A stretch of DNA of 64,000 bases from the NCBI GenBank assembly GCA_964551315.1, contig CAZKCM010000019.1:4867-68866 (forward strand). Direction: 5' to 3'. Source of the DNA: Virgifigura sp964551315 (GTDB lineage: Bacteria > Pseudomonadota > Alphaproteobacteria > Dongiales > Dongiaceae). Positions 1-10,700 of this stretch are shown piece by piece; the first letter of the stretch is position 1; every line of letters begins with the position of its first letter. A program made the position numbers and the translations under genes. The notes beneath the pieces were generated by a model. The model was not told the origin of the DNA and did not search any database. It saw only the letters and a list, made by a program, of their open reading frames with translations.

Positions 1-111
1 CCCTTCGGCTGGCGAGAGCTGGCCGGCTGCGTCCTCGTTCTCGGTGCGGGGTTTGTCGAGGCCTTGGACCAGATGCGCGCGGCCTCGGCAAGGGGCTTGG
101 CCTCCTCCTGA
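1..111 (+). CDS. 3' end of a membrane-protein gene, possibly an EamA/DMT-type transporter
   Basis: The window opens inside a reading frame of 36 codons ending at TGA 109-111. The visible tail has a WREL motif, then a hydrophobic stretch (GCVLVLGAGFVEAL) and a short polar end. A last transmembrane helix with a short cytoplasmic tail is typical of the DMT superfamily, but the fragment is too short to be sure. The start and most of the protein lie outside the window. Confidence 0.35.
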   Translation, partial: PFGWRELAGCVLVLGAGFVEALDQMRAASARGLASS

Positions 112-216
112 ATTGGGCGGCGCGTATCGTCATGCCGCCCGAGGCGCCGCGCCCAGGGAACCGATTCTCCTCCCGATGTCTTGAGAATGTATAGTCACCC
201 GAGAGGAGGTCGCATC

Positions 217-642
217 ATGGCGGTTCGATCGGCGGAAGCGGAGTGGAAGGGCAATCTCGCCGAGGGCGCGGGGCGGATGAAGCTTGGCAGCGGCGCTTTC
301 GACGGCGCGTACTCCTTCCCCTCGCGTTTCCAGGAGGCACCTGGGACGAACCCGGAAGAACTGATCGGCGCGGCGCATGCCGGCTGTTTCTCGATGGCGC
401 TCGCGGCCGGGCTGGCGAAGGCGGGGCATGCGCCGACGCGCGTCCATACCGTCGCGCGCGTGCATCTCGACAAGGCAGGCGAGGGCTTCGCGATCACGCG
501 CATCGACCTCGAAACCGAGGCCGAGGTTCCGGGCATCGACGACGCGACGTTCCAGCGGGAGGCGGAAGCCGCGAAGCGGAACTGCCCGGTCTCCAAGGCC
601 CTTGCCGGTACGGAGATCGGCCTCAAGGCGGTATTGCTGTAA
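217..642 (+). CDS. osmC: OsmC-type organic hydroperoxide reductase
   Basis: Predicted 141-residue OsmC, which reduces organic hydroperoxides with a reactive cysteine pair in the cytoplasm. The family signature GTNPEELIGAAHAGCFSMAL carries Cys57, and Cys123 lies in the NCPVSKAL motif. The length and the linear match to enteric OsmC are typical. The ATG at 217 is chosen over an in-frame upstream ATG at 181 because a strong GAGAGGAGGT ribosome site sits at 201-210. No canonical EcfG promoter was found in front of it; a GGAAC at 157 is not followed by GTT at the right distance. A second, more divergent OsmC-family protein is encoded at 32811. Confidence 0.93.
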   Translation: MAVRSAEAEWKGNLAEGAGRMKLGSGAFDGAYSFPSRFQEAPGTNPEELIGAAHAGCFSMALAAGLAKAGHAPTRVHTVARVHLDKAGEGFAITRIDLETEAEVPGIDDATFQREAEAAKRNCPVSKALAGTEIGLKAVLL

Positions 643-1297
643 GACCGTCCGGCGTTTAGTCTCCTCGCCGGGGAGGATGTTGCCCCCTTGCCGCAGGAAG
701 GGAGCGGGAGCCATGTCGCGACCGGCGATCATCGCCGTGGCCATCACGGGGAGCCAGCCGACCAAGGAGCACAACCCCGCAGTTCCGATCACGACGGCCG
801 AACAGATCGAGAGCACGCAGGAAGCGTTCGAGGCTGGCGCGTCCCTGGTCCACATCCACGTGCGCGACGAGATGGGGCGGCCGTCCTCCGACCCCGAGCG
901 CTACGCCGCGGTTCAGGACGGCATCCGCAAGCACTGTCCCGGCATGATCGTGCAGTTCTCGACGGGAGGTCGCGGGCGTAGCGCGGCCGAGCGCGGACTG
1001 TGCCTCGTCCACCGTCCGGACATGGCCTCGCTCGCCACCGGCTCGGTCAATTTCGCGACGATCGTCTATGAAAATCCGCCGGAGCTGATCGACGACCTCG
1101 CCCTGAAGATGCGCGAGCTCGACATCAAGCCGGAGGTCGAGATCTTCGATCTGGCGATGCTTTACAACGCGCGGGCTCTCGTCGATCGCGGGCTGCTCCG
1201 CGCGCCCGTCCACGTCCAGTTCGTCATGGGCATTCCCAATGCCCTGCCGGCGCGTGAGCGGGCACTCGATTTCCTGATCGAGGAACTGGGCGATCTA

Positions 1298-2548
<1,251 letters not shown>

Positions 2549-2681
2549 GGCGAATAAGCCCTTTTTGGCGCCAGCAAAGGACCGGGACGGTCTACCGGCA
2601 ATACTGCCAACGAAACCGGCCGGAGCCGGAGTTATCTTTTGGGACGGGTTCAGACCCGGTTTCAAGATCTTCGAATCGGTT

Positions 2682-2706
2682 AACACCGATTGATCAAAGA
2701 CGTTCC
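2682..2706 (-). promoter_or_regulatory. Candidate EcfG-type promoter upstream of the epimerase gene
   Basis: Read on the minus strand, GGAAC (2706-2702) is followed after 17 bases by GTT (2684-2682). This fits the GGAAC-N16/17-(C)GTT pattern of alphaproteobacterial general stress promoters, except that the base before GTT is T rather than C. It lies 134 bases upstream of the epimerase start. It is weaker than the exact sites at 4122, 31455 and 31562. Confidence 0.4.
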
Positions 2707-2799
2707 CGAATACCACCTTCGCCGCCGCCGCGCGGACCGGGGCAGCCAACCGGCTTGATTTGACCGCCCGGTTTCTCTATTTCCCCGTCACAAGCGCTC

Positions 2800-2850
2800 G
2801 TGAGGACGACCTCGCAATTTCCGCGCATTTGAAACGGGGACGACCCCTTC
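2800..2850 (+). promoter_or_regulatory. Guanidine-II (mini-ykkC) riboswitch
   Basis: Two tandem hairpins both end in an ACGA tetraloop, the hallmark ACGR loop of the guanidine-II class. Hairpin 1 is GTGAGG-ACGA-CCTCGC (2800-2815) with six pairs including one G-U. Hairpin 2 is GGGG-ACGA-CCCC (2836-2847). The linker is 20 bases. The ribosome site (CGGAGA, 2857-2862) and the ATG at 2869 follow directly, so the likely control is translational, with guanidine binding freeing the ribosome site. The downstream gene is a guanidinium exporter, exactly the expected partner. Confidence 0.85.
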
Positions 2851-2868
2851 GCTAGACGGAGATGGGAA

Positions 2869-3189
2869 ATGGCTTGGTTCGTCCTGATCATGGCCGGACT
2901 GTTCGAGGTCGGCTGGGCCGTCGGGCTGAAATATACGGACGGGTTCACCCGTCTCGGTCCGACTCTCGTCACCCTCGCCGCTATGGCCCTCAGCGTTGCG
3001 CTGCTTGGGCTGGCGCTGAAGAGCCTGCCTCTCGGGACCGCCTACGCGATCTGGACCGGCATCGGGACCGTCGGCACCGCCATCCTCGGCATGCTGCTGT
3101 TCCATGAACCGGCCGAGGCCGCGCGTCTCGTCTGCATCGGGCTGATCGTCGCGGGGATTATCGGGCTGAAGCTCATCACGCCCGGTTGA
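2869..3189 (+). CDS. gdx: SMR-family guanidinium exporter (Gdx/SugE)
   Basis: A 106-residue small multidrug resistance protein with four transmembrane helices that works as an antiparallel dimer in the inner membrane. The essential Glu13 sits in helix 1 (MAGLFEVGWAVGLKYTDGF). The sequence follows the SugE/Gdx branch (WTGIGTVGTAILGMLLFHE) rather than the EmrE branch. Gdx proteins export guanidinium in exchange for protons, and the guanidine-II riboswitch just upstream strongly supports this over drug export. It is a single gene; its 3' neighbour is convergent. Confidence 0.93.
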   Translation: MAWFVLIMAGLFEVGWAVGLKYTDGFTRLGPTLVTLAAMALSVALLGLALKSLPLGTAYAIWTGIGTVGTAILGMLLFHEPAEAARLVCIGLIVAGIIGLKLITPG

Positions 3190-3208
3190 CGCGGGCCGGC
3201 GAACGCCT

Positions 3209-3547
3209 TCAAAGGATTTTTCCCTCGAACGGATGGCGGCCCTGACGATCCTCGATCTCGATCACCCAAAGGTCGGGGTCGCGCTGAATCGCGCGGGCGA
3301 TGTAGCTGTCCGCTTCCGCTTCCGGCACGAGTTCGCCCTTCAGCGCGGGCAACCAGCCGAACCGACCGTCCAGGTCTCGTGTCTGAGTCAGCACGCGGCA
3401 TCCCTGATCGAGCTGATTGAGCTTGAGAAGGACGGATCCGCCCGTGACGTCTCCCTTTCGCACCACGGTTGCCGGTATGCCGTCGGCGATGCAGCGGCGA
3501 ATATGCGCCCGGACCCACAGGTCGGTCGGCAGACGGTCGTCAGCCAT
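3209..3547 (-). CDS. DUF1491 family protein
   Basis: A 112-residue protein of the DUF1491 family, which is essentially confined to alphaproteobacteria and has no assigned function. Family landmarks are the N-terminal RLPTDLWVRAHIRRC segment, the VVRKGDVTGGSVLLKLN beta-strand region and the C-terminal DPDLWVIEIEDRQGRHPFEG. There is no signal peptide or membrane helix, so it should be cytoplasmic. It ends 19 bases from the convergent gdx stop. Confidence 0.8.
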   Translation of the reverse strand: MADDRLPTDLWVRAHIRRCIADGIPATVVRKGDVTGGSVLLKLNQLDQGCRVLTQTRDLDGRFGWLPALKGELVPEAEADSYIARAIQRDPDLWVIEIEDRQGRHPFEGKIL

Positions 3548-3628
3548 TCCGGCACGATGAATGAGACTCGGTCGCGCGTCGGCCCGGCGGGCGGCCGCGG
3601 GCCTGGCGACCGGTGCAGTGCCTGGCGC

Positions 3629-4015
3629 TCAAGCCTTCGACTTCGGCGCGGTCGCCTTCGATCGCCTGGTGCGCGGCGCCTTGGTTTGCGCCCCGGCTTC
3701 GGACAGGGTCTGCTTGCTCCTGACGGTGCGTTTCGCTTCCTTCGCGGCGGCGCTTGCGGCCGTCGCGGGCAGGTCGCCGCCGCCCGGCGGCGTGGCTTCG
3801 GGCGCCTGCGCGGCCGTAGGCGAGGTCGGGTGCATCCTCGGAGCTGAGGTCGGTCTCTCGACCGATCGTTCGAGAGCGTCCTGCTCGGCCTGAGACTTGA
3901 CCTCTTGCTCCGCGCGGTGCCAATGCTCCAGATGTTTCCCGTCGGGGCGGCCCTCGCGCTCCCAGATCTGGTACGCGCGCTCTCTGATCCTCGCTTCGAG
4001 ATTCGTGCCGACCAT
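3629..4015 (-). CDS. DUF2934 domain protein with a basic low-complexity tail
   Basis: A 128-residue protein. Residues 5-40 match DUF2934 (RIRERAYQIWEREGRPDGKH, then LEHWHRAE), a short helical domain common in alphaproteobacteria and often found near stress genes. The rest is rich in Ala, Pro, Thr and Lys and ends KAPRTRRSKATAPKSKA, a basic tail that could bind nucleic acid, although this is inference. ATG 4015 is chosen because the DUF2934 match begins there; upstream in-frame codons run into the divergent promoter region. The gene is divergent from the glgE operon. Confidence 0.7.
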   Translation of the reverse strand: MVGTNLEARIRERAYQIWEREGRPDGKHLEHWHRAEQEVKSQAEQDALERSVERPTSAPRMHPTSPTAAQAPEATPPGGGDLPATAASAAAKEAKRTVRSKQTLSEAGAQTKAPRTRRSKATAPKSKA

Positions 4016-4121
4016 TTGCGCTGTTCCCGTGAGATAATTTCGGTTCCAATGATGTGTAGCCCGCTTGCGCGAGTCAACCGGAGGGAGCCGTCGGCCGGCG
4101 CTCGATGCCGGGTCCGAGCCT

Positions 4122-4146
4122 GGAACCAAGCCACCATAGCCGCGTT
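4122..4146 (+). promoter_or_regulatory. EcfG-type general stress promoter of the trehalose/glucan operon
   Basis: GGAAC (4122-4126), 16 bases, then CGTT (4143-4146): an exact match to the EcfG consensus GGAAC-N16-CGTT. It lies in the 289-base divergent region, about 160 bases before the glgE start, with no other gene between. The site predicts that the seven-gene operon is switched on through PhyR-NepR-EcfG, which is encoded in this same window. Confidence 0.8.
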
Positions 4147-4304
4147 TGTCGGAACGGGGGGCGCCGGGTGTTCTTGCTCTCCGGTCTTGCTGCCAATGAC
4201 GGATGCGTCGTCCGCGCGAGGGGGCCTGGATCCGCGCGCGTCGGTCGGCGCCGGCTCCGGCTCCGCCGATCGTTCCGCCGCGCCGCATGGGAGAGGGTGA
4301 GAAC

Positions 4305-7300
4305 TTGACCGCAGTACGGACGATTGAAGCACGAGGGGAAACGCCGGGGCCTCGGATCTACAACCTGTTTCCGCTTCTCGCGGGGTCGGTGGCCGACTGG
4401 AAGAAGCACCTGCCGCGGATCGCGCGCATGGGCTTCGACTGGGTCTATCTCAATCCGTTTCACTATCCGGGGTTCTCAGGCAGTCTCTACGCGGTCAAGG
4501 ATTACCACCGGTTGAACCCGATCTTCCGGGGCGCGTCGAGGAAGCCGGACGATGCGTTGCTGCAGGACTTCCTGACCGCGGCGCGGAAGCACGGCATCGA
4601 CGTGATGATGGACCTCGTGATCAATCACACGGCGAAGGACTCGGATCTCGTGACGGAGCATCCGGACTGGTACCTGCGCGAAGCGGACGGATCCGTCCGG
4701 TCGCCCTCGGCGATCGATCCGGCAGACGCGACGAACGTTACCGTCTGGGGCGACCTCGCCGAGATCGATTTCAGCGAGCGGCCGGAACTTGCGGCAATCG
4801 TCGATTACTGGTCGGACATTGTCCGCTACTACGCGCGGCTGGGGTTCCGGGGATTCCGCTGCGATGCCGCCTACAAGGTGCCGGCCGCGGTGTGGTCGGC
4901 GCTGATCGGAGCCGCCCGGGCGGTTCGGCCCGACGCCGTTTTCGCCGCCGAGACGCTCGGTTGCCGGCTCGACGAGGTGGCGGCGCTCCGCCCCGCTGGC
5001 TTCGACTTCCTGTTCAACAGCTCCAAATGGTGGGATTTCCGTGGCGAGTGGCTGCTCCAGCAATACGACGACTTCCGCCGTATCGCCCCGTCGATCTCCT
5101 TTCCCGAGAGCCATGACACCGACCGTCTGGCGGCGGAAGCGATCGCCCAGGGACTCACGGCACCGGACCGGATCGAGGCGCTCTATCGCCAGCGCTACCT
5201 GTTCGCCGCCACCTTCTCGACCGGGTTGATGATGCCGATCGGCTATGAGTTCGGCTTCCGGCGCAAGCTTGACGTGGTCCGCACCCGGCCGGCGGATTGG
5301 GAAGAGCCGCTGTTCGACCTCAGCGACTACATCGCCGAGGTCAACGCGATGAAGGCGGAGCAGCCGGTGCTGAACGAGGAGGGGCCTCAGGTCGCCGTAC
5401 ATGCGGATCTGGGGCCCGCGGTCGCGCTCGTCCGTCGTGGCGAGCGCGCGACGCCCGGCTGGGTGGCGACGATCCTCAACCCCGACGGGCAGGGCTCGCA
5501 CGGCTTTGCCGCCGGCCGCCTCGCCGACGTCGTGACGGGGCCGGTCGAGGGCCGCGAGATCACGCCCGAACGGCCATCCGGCGAGGACCTGACGGCCGAC
5601 CGGATCATAGAGCTGGAGCCGTTCGCGGCCCGCGTGTTTCGGGGGGAGGGGGACAGCCGGCCGCGCGCCCCGGCTTCCGGGTGCGCGGTGTCGGCCCGGA
5701 CGGCGCGGTTGGCATCGACGGTGGCGCTGCCGCTGAGCGAGATCCGCAGCACGCCGGTCATCATCCAGAACGTCTGGCCGGAGATCGACCACGGCCGATA
5801 TCCGGTGAAGCGCGAGGTCGGCGACGTTCTGGAGGTCTGGGCCGACATCTTCCGCGAAGGCCACGAGAAGATCGCCGCCGTGCTGAAATGCCGCCGCAAG
5901 GACGAGGCGGACTGGCACGAGGTGCCGATGACTCTCGAGAACCCCGGCCTCGACCGGTGGTGCGGGCGCGTCACCCTCACCGAAAACACCCGCTACCTCT
6001 ACACGATCGAGGCGTGGAGGGATGCCTTCGAGTCCTGGCGGGACGGTGCGCAGAAGAAGCGCGACGCCGGCCAGGCCATCGGTCTCGAGCTCCTCGAAGG
6101 TCGTCTGCTCGTCGAGCGGACCCTGGCGATCGCGCAGGGCGAGGATCGTGGGCGGCTGGAACGGCTTCTCGAGGCGTTCGACCGGGCGGAGACCGAGGAC
6201 GAACGGGCCGACCTCCTGCTGTCTCCCGCGGTGCAAGGGCTCATGGCGCGCTGGCCGGACCGCTCGCAGGCGACGCAGTACGAGCCCGTACTCGAGGTGG
6301 TGGTCGACCGCGTCGCGGCGCGGTTCGCTGCCTGGTACGAGATGTTCCCGCGCTCACAGGGAACGGAACCCGGACGGTCGGCGACCTTCAGGGATTGCGA
6401 AAGGCGGCTGCCCGAGATTCGCGATATGGGCTTCGACGTCGTCTACCTCGTGCCGATCCATCCCATCGGCCGGACCTTCCGCAAGGGACCGAACAACACG
6501 CTTGCCAGCGGTCCGGACGACCCCGGCAGTCCCTATGCGATCGGGTCCGAGGAGGGCGGTCATACCGCCGTCCATCCGGATCTCGGAACGCTGGAGGATT
6601 TTCGCCGCTTCGTTGCCGCGGCCGAGCGGCACGGCATGGAGGTCGCGCTGGATTTCGCCATCCAATGCTCGCCCGACCATCCCTGGATCAAGGAGCATCC
6701 GGAATGGTTCGAGTTCCGTCCCGACGGCTCCATCAAATACGCGGAGAACCCGCCGAAGAAGTACCAGGACATCGTCAACGTGAACTTTTACGGCGAGCAC
6801 CGCGAGGAGCTGTGGCGGGAGCTGCTGAAGGTCGTGCTCTTCTGGGTCGACCAGGGCGTGAAGACCTTCCGGGTCGATAATCCGCACACCAAGCCGGTGC
6901 CGTTCTGGGAATGGCTGATCCGTTCGGTGCAGGAGCGGCATCCCGAGGTGATCTTCCTGTCGGAGGCCTTTACCCGCCCGCCGATGCTCAAGATGCTCGC
7001 CAAGGTCGGGTTCAGCCAGTCCTACACCTACTTCACCTGGCGGAACTTCAAGGAGGAGCTGATCGAGTATCTGACGGAGCTCACACAGACCGAGGTCAAG
7101 GAGTATCTGCGACCGAACTTCTTCACCAACACGCCGGACATCCTGCCGACCTATCTCCAGACCGGTGGGCGCCCCGCGTTCAAGATCCGGCTCGTGCTGG
7201 CCGCGACGCTCTCCAGCGTCTACGGCATCTACAATGGGTTCGAACTGTGTGAGAACACGGCCATCCCGAACACCGAGGAGTATCTCAACTCCGAGAAGTA

Positions 7301-7718
7301 CGAGTACAAGGTGTGGGACTGGGACCGCCCCGGCAACATAAAGGACTACATTGCGCGCGTGAACCGCATACGGCGCGAGAACCCGGCGCTGCACGAGCTC
7401 GACAATCTCCGGTTCTATCCGTCCGACGGCGAGCAGGTGCTGTTCTACGGAAAGATGACGCCTGATCGCGGGAACATGATCTTCGTCGCGGTCAATCTCG
7501 ACCCCTTCGAGCCGCAGGAGAGCGAGGTCGAGCTACCGCTTGAGGCCATGGGCATCCCCGAGGACGAGAACTTCGAGGTCGAGGATCTGCTGACCGGCGC
7601 CAAGCATCTGTGGCGCGGCGCCCGCCATCGCCTGCGTCTCGATCCCGAGGTGAACCCGGCCGCGATCCTGCGGATCGCCCCCTGGACCTATGTCGACTAC
7701 CGAACGCCCTGCTTCTGA
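4305..7718 (+). CDS. glgE: GH13 alpha-amylase-like domain fused to GlgE maltosyltransferase
   Basis: A two-enzyme fusion of 1137 residues. Residues 1 to about 440 form a GH13 barrel with a complete triad: Asp187 (FRCDAAYK), Glu216 (AAETLG) and Asp271 (ESHDTDR). From about 475 to the end lies a full-length GlgE, alpha-1,4-glucan:maltose-1-phosphate maltosyltransferase, with its N-terminal DUF3416-type domain and triad Asp858 (RVDNPHTKP), Glu887 (SEAFTRPP) and Asp945 (TNTPDILP). GlgE adds maltosyl units from maltose-1-phosphate to alpha-glucan. The start is taken as TTG 4305, eight bases after GAGAGG (4291-4296); ATG 4287 is in frame but lacks a ribosome site. The role of the N-terminal GH13 domain is unknown. 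Confidence 0.92.
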   Translation: MTAVRTIEARGETPGPRIYNLFPLLAGSVADWKKHLPRIARMGFDWVYLNPFHYPGFSGSLYAVKDYHRLNPIFRGASRKPDDALLQDFLTAARKHGIDVMMDLVINHTAKDSDLVTEHPDWYLREADGSVRSPSAIDPADATNVTVWGDLAEIDFSERPELAAIVDYWSDIVRYYARLGFRGFRCDAAYKVPAAVWSALIGAARAVRPDAVFAAETLGCRLDEVAALRPAGFDFLFNSSKWWDFRGEWLLQQYDDFRRIAPSISFPESHDTDRLAAEAIAQGLTAPDRIEALYRQRYLFAATFSTGLMMPIGYEFGFRRKLDVVRTRPADWEEPLFDLSDYIAEVNAMKAEQPVLNEEGPQVAVHADLGPAVALVRRGERATPGWVATILNPDGQGSHGFAAGRLADVVTGPVEGREITPERPSGEDLTADRIIELEPFAARVFRGEGDSRPRAPASGCAVSARTARLASTVALPLSEIRSTPVIIQNVWPEIDHGRYPVKREVGDVLEVWADIFREGHEKIAAVLKCRRKDEADWHEVPMTLENPGLDRWCGRVTLTENTRYLYTIEAWRDAFESWRDGAQKKRDAGQAIGLELLEGRLLVERTLAIAQGEDRGRLERLLEAFDRAETEDERADLLLSPAVQGLMARWPDRSQATQYEPVLEVVVDRVAARFAAWYEMFPRSQGTEPGRSATFRDCERRLPEIRDMGFDVVYLVPIHPIGRTFRKGPNNTLASGPDDPGSPYAIGSEEGGHTAVHPDLGTLEDFRRFVAAAERHGMEVALDFAIQCSPDHPWIKEHPEWFEFRPDGSIKYAENPPKKYQDIVNVNFYGEHREELWRELLKVVLFWVDQGVKTFRVDNPHTKPVPFWEWLIRSVQERHPEVIFLSEAFTRPPMLKMLAKVGFSQSYTYFTWRNFKEELIEYLTELTQTEVKEYLRPNFFTNTPDILPTYLQTGGRPAFKIRLVLAATLSSVYGIYNGFELCENTAIPNTEEYLNSEKYEYKVWDWDRPGNIKDYIARVNRIRRENPALHELDNLRFYPSDGEQVLFYGKMTPDRGNMIFVAVNLDPFEPQESEVELPLEAMGIPEDENFEVEDLLTGAKHLWRGARHRLRLDPEVNPAAILRIAPWTYVDYRTPCF

Positions 7719-7730
7719 AGTCAGAGAGAG

Positions 7731-10700
7731 ATGCATTCCGACGATCCGCTCTGGTACAAGGACGCAATCATCTACCAGCTGCACGTCAAGGCGTTTTACG
7801 ATTCGAACGGCGACGGCATCGGGGACTTTCCGGGTCTGACCGCGAAGCTCGATTACATTCGCGACCTGGGAGTTACGGCCATTTGGCTGCTGCCGTTCTA
7901 TATCTCGCCCCTGCGCGACGACGGCTACGACATCGCCGATTATCGGCGCGTCAATCCGGCCTTTGGCACGCTGGGCGATTTCCGGAAGTTCGTGCGCGAG
8001 GCGCACCGGCGCGACCTGCGGGTGATCACGGAACTGGTCATCAATCACACCTCCGACCAGCACCCCTGGTTCCAGCGCGCGCGCACGGCCAAGCCCGGAT
8101 CCCGGTGGCGGGACTACTATGTGTGGAGCGACACCGACCAGAAGTATCTCGGCACCCGCATCATCTTCCTCGACACGGAAACGTCGAACTGGGCCTGGGA
8201 CCCGGTCGCCAAGGCCTATTATTGGCATCGCTTCTACTCCCATCAGCCGGATCTCAACTTCGACAATCCGCGCGTCGTCCAGGAAGTCATCAACATCATG
8301 TACTACTGGCTCGACATGGGCGTGGACGGGCTGTGGCTCGACGCGATCCCGTATCTGTGCGAGCGCGAAGGCACGAACAACGAGAACCTCCCCGAGACGC
8401 ATGCCATCATCAAGCAGCTCCGGGCCGCCCTCGACCGACGCTACACCGGCCGCATGCTGCTCGCGGAGGCGAACCAGTGGCCGGAGGACGTGCGCCCCTA
8501 TTTCGGCGACGGCGACGAATGCCACATGGCGTTCCATTTTCCGCTGATGCCGCGCATCTACATGGCCGTGGCGCAAGAGGACCGGCATCCGATCACCGAC
8601 ATCATGCGGCAGACGCCGGAGATCCCGGAGAACTGCCAGTGGGCCATCTTCCTGCGCAACCACGACGAACTCACGCTTGAGATGGTCACGAATCAGGAGC
8701 GCGACTATCTCTGGCGGTTCTACGCCGCCGACATGCGCGCGCGGCTCAATCTCGGAATTCGCCGCCGCCTGGCGCCCCTGCTTGAAAATGATCGGCGCAA
8801 GATCGAGCTCCTGAACAGCCTGCTGCTGTCGATGCCGGGGACGCCGATCATCTATTACGGCGACGAGATCGCCATGGGCGACAACATCTTTCTGGGCGAT
8901 CGCGACGGCGTCCGCACGCCCATGCAGTGGTCGCCGGACCGCAACAGCGGCTTTTCCACCGCCGACCCGCAGCGCCTCTATCTGCCGCCGATCATGGATC
9001 CGGTCTATGGCTATCAGGCCGTAAACGTCGAGGCGCAAAGCCGAAGCTCGTCCTCGCTGCTCAACTGGATGAAGCGCATCATCGCCGTGCGCAAGGCGCA
9101 TCCGGCCTTCGGCCGCGGCAGCTTGCGGTTTCTCTATCCCGGTAACCGCAAGATCGTCGCCTACATCCGCGAATATGGCGACGACACGATTCTGTGCGTG
9201 GCCAACCTCTCGCGCTCGCCGCAGCCGGTGGAGCTCGATCTCTCGCCCTATCGAGGCCGCGTGGCGATCGAGCTGATCGGCCGCAGTCCGTTCCCCACGA
9301 TCGGCGAGTTGCCTTATCTCATCACCCTGCCGGCCTACGGGTTCTACTGGTTCCTCCTCGCCCAGGAGGCGGAAGCCCCGAGCTGGCACGAGCCTTACGT
9401 CCCGCCGCTGCCGGAGCTCCTGACGCTGGTCGCGCCGCAAGGCTGGGCGAGCCTGCTGTCGGACCGGCCGCGCGAGGCCCTGCAGGGCCAGATCCTGCCG
9501 GAGTTCCTGCAGAACCAGCGTTGGTTTGCGGCCAAGGACGCGGGCGTTCAGTCGGTCGAGATCGGTGACCACGTGGAGGTCGGAACGGGCGACTGGTCCG
9601 CGCTCTTCAGCGTTTGCCACGTAACGCTGACGACGGGAGCGACCCAGCGCTACTTCCTTCCCCTTGCGGTCGCCTGGGAGGACATGGAGGACCCACTCCT
9701 CTCGCTGCTGCCGGCCAGTCTCGCCCGCGTCCGGAAGGGGGCCCATCGCGGTGTCCTGTACGACGCCGCCGCCGATCCGATCTGGACACGCCTCGTCATC
9801 GAGCTGATGCGCAAGGGCGAATCGTTATCGACCGCACAAGGCGGGCGAATCGTCTTTTCCGCGACCGACGCGCTGGGTCCGCTCGAAGACCTGGCGGATA
9901 TGGAGATCGGCCGGATCGGAAAAGAGCAGAGCAACAGCTCCATGCTCATCGGCGGCAAACTGGTGCTGAAGATCTATCGACGGCTGGAGCCCGGCGTTCA
10001 TCCGGAACTGGAGGTCGGTCGCTATCTGACGAGCGTGGCAAAGTACCGCAACACGCCGCCGCTCCTCGGCGCCGTCGAGCTGTTCGACAGCCAGGGGGAG
10101 CCGACCGCGCTCGCGGTGCTGCAGGGGTTCGTCCGGAATCAGGGCGACGGATGGAGTTACACCCTCGAATATCTGGGGCGCTTCTTCGAAGCGGCGCAGC
10201 TCGAGCCGGGCGGCGAACCGATGGAGAGTGTGGGGCTGGATCCCAACCTCGGTCTGTTCCAGACCTTGGGCGTGCGGACCGCGGAACTGCATCGCGCCTT
10301 CGCGCTCGACACCGAAGACCCCGCCTTCCGCCCGGAGCCGGTCAGCGCGGCGGACCTCTCGGCTTGGCGGCGGCGGATTCACAAGCAGGCGCAGGAAGCC
10401 CTGGCGGCGATCCGCAAGGCGCGAAGGGCTTTGCCCGAAGCGGCGGCTGCCGATGCCGCCATGCTCCTCGACAGCCGGCGTCTTCTCGCGGAGCGCATCG
10501 ACCGGCTGATGCCGGAACGTCTCGATGCGGTCAAGACACGCTACCACGGCGATCTCCACCTCGGGCAGGTGATCGTCGCGCAGGACGACTTCTACATCAT
10601 CGACTTCGAGGGTGAGCCGGCGCGTCCTCTGGTCGAGCGCCGGGCCAAACATTCGCCTCTCAGAGACGTCGCCGGCATGCTGCGGTCGTTCAATTACGCC

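Noticed and set aside
157..182. GGAAC before osmC as an EcfG promoter
   Set aside because: Followed by GTCT at the expected place instead of CGTT.
4151..4172. Second GGAAC followed by GTT (N14) in front of glgE
   Set aside because: Wrong spacing; the exact site at 4122 explains the region better.
7533..9746. Long minus-strand reading frame (737 codons) opposite treS, and similar frames opposite other GH13 genes
   Set aside because: Typical antisense frames of GC-rich genes; no family motifs, while the plus strand is unambiguously coding.
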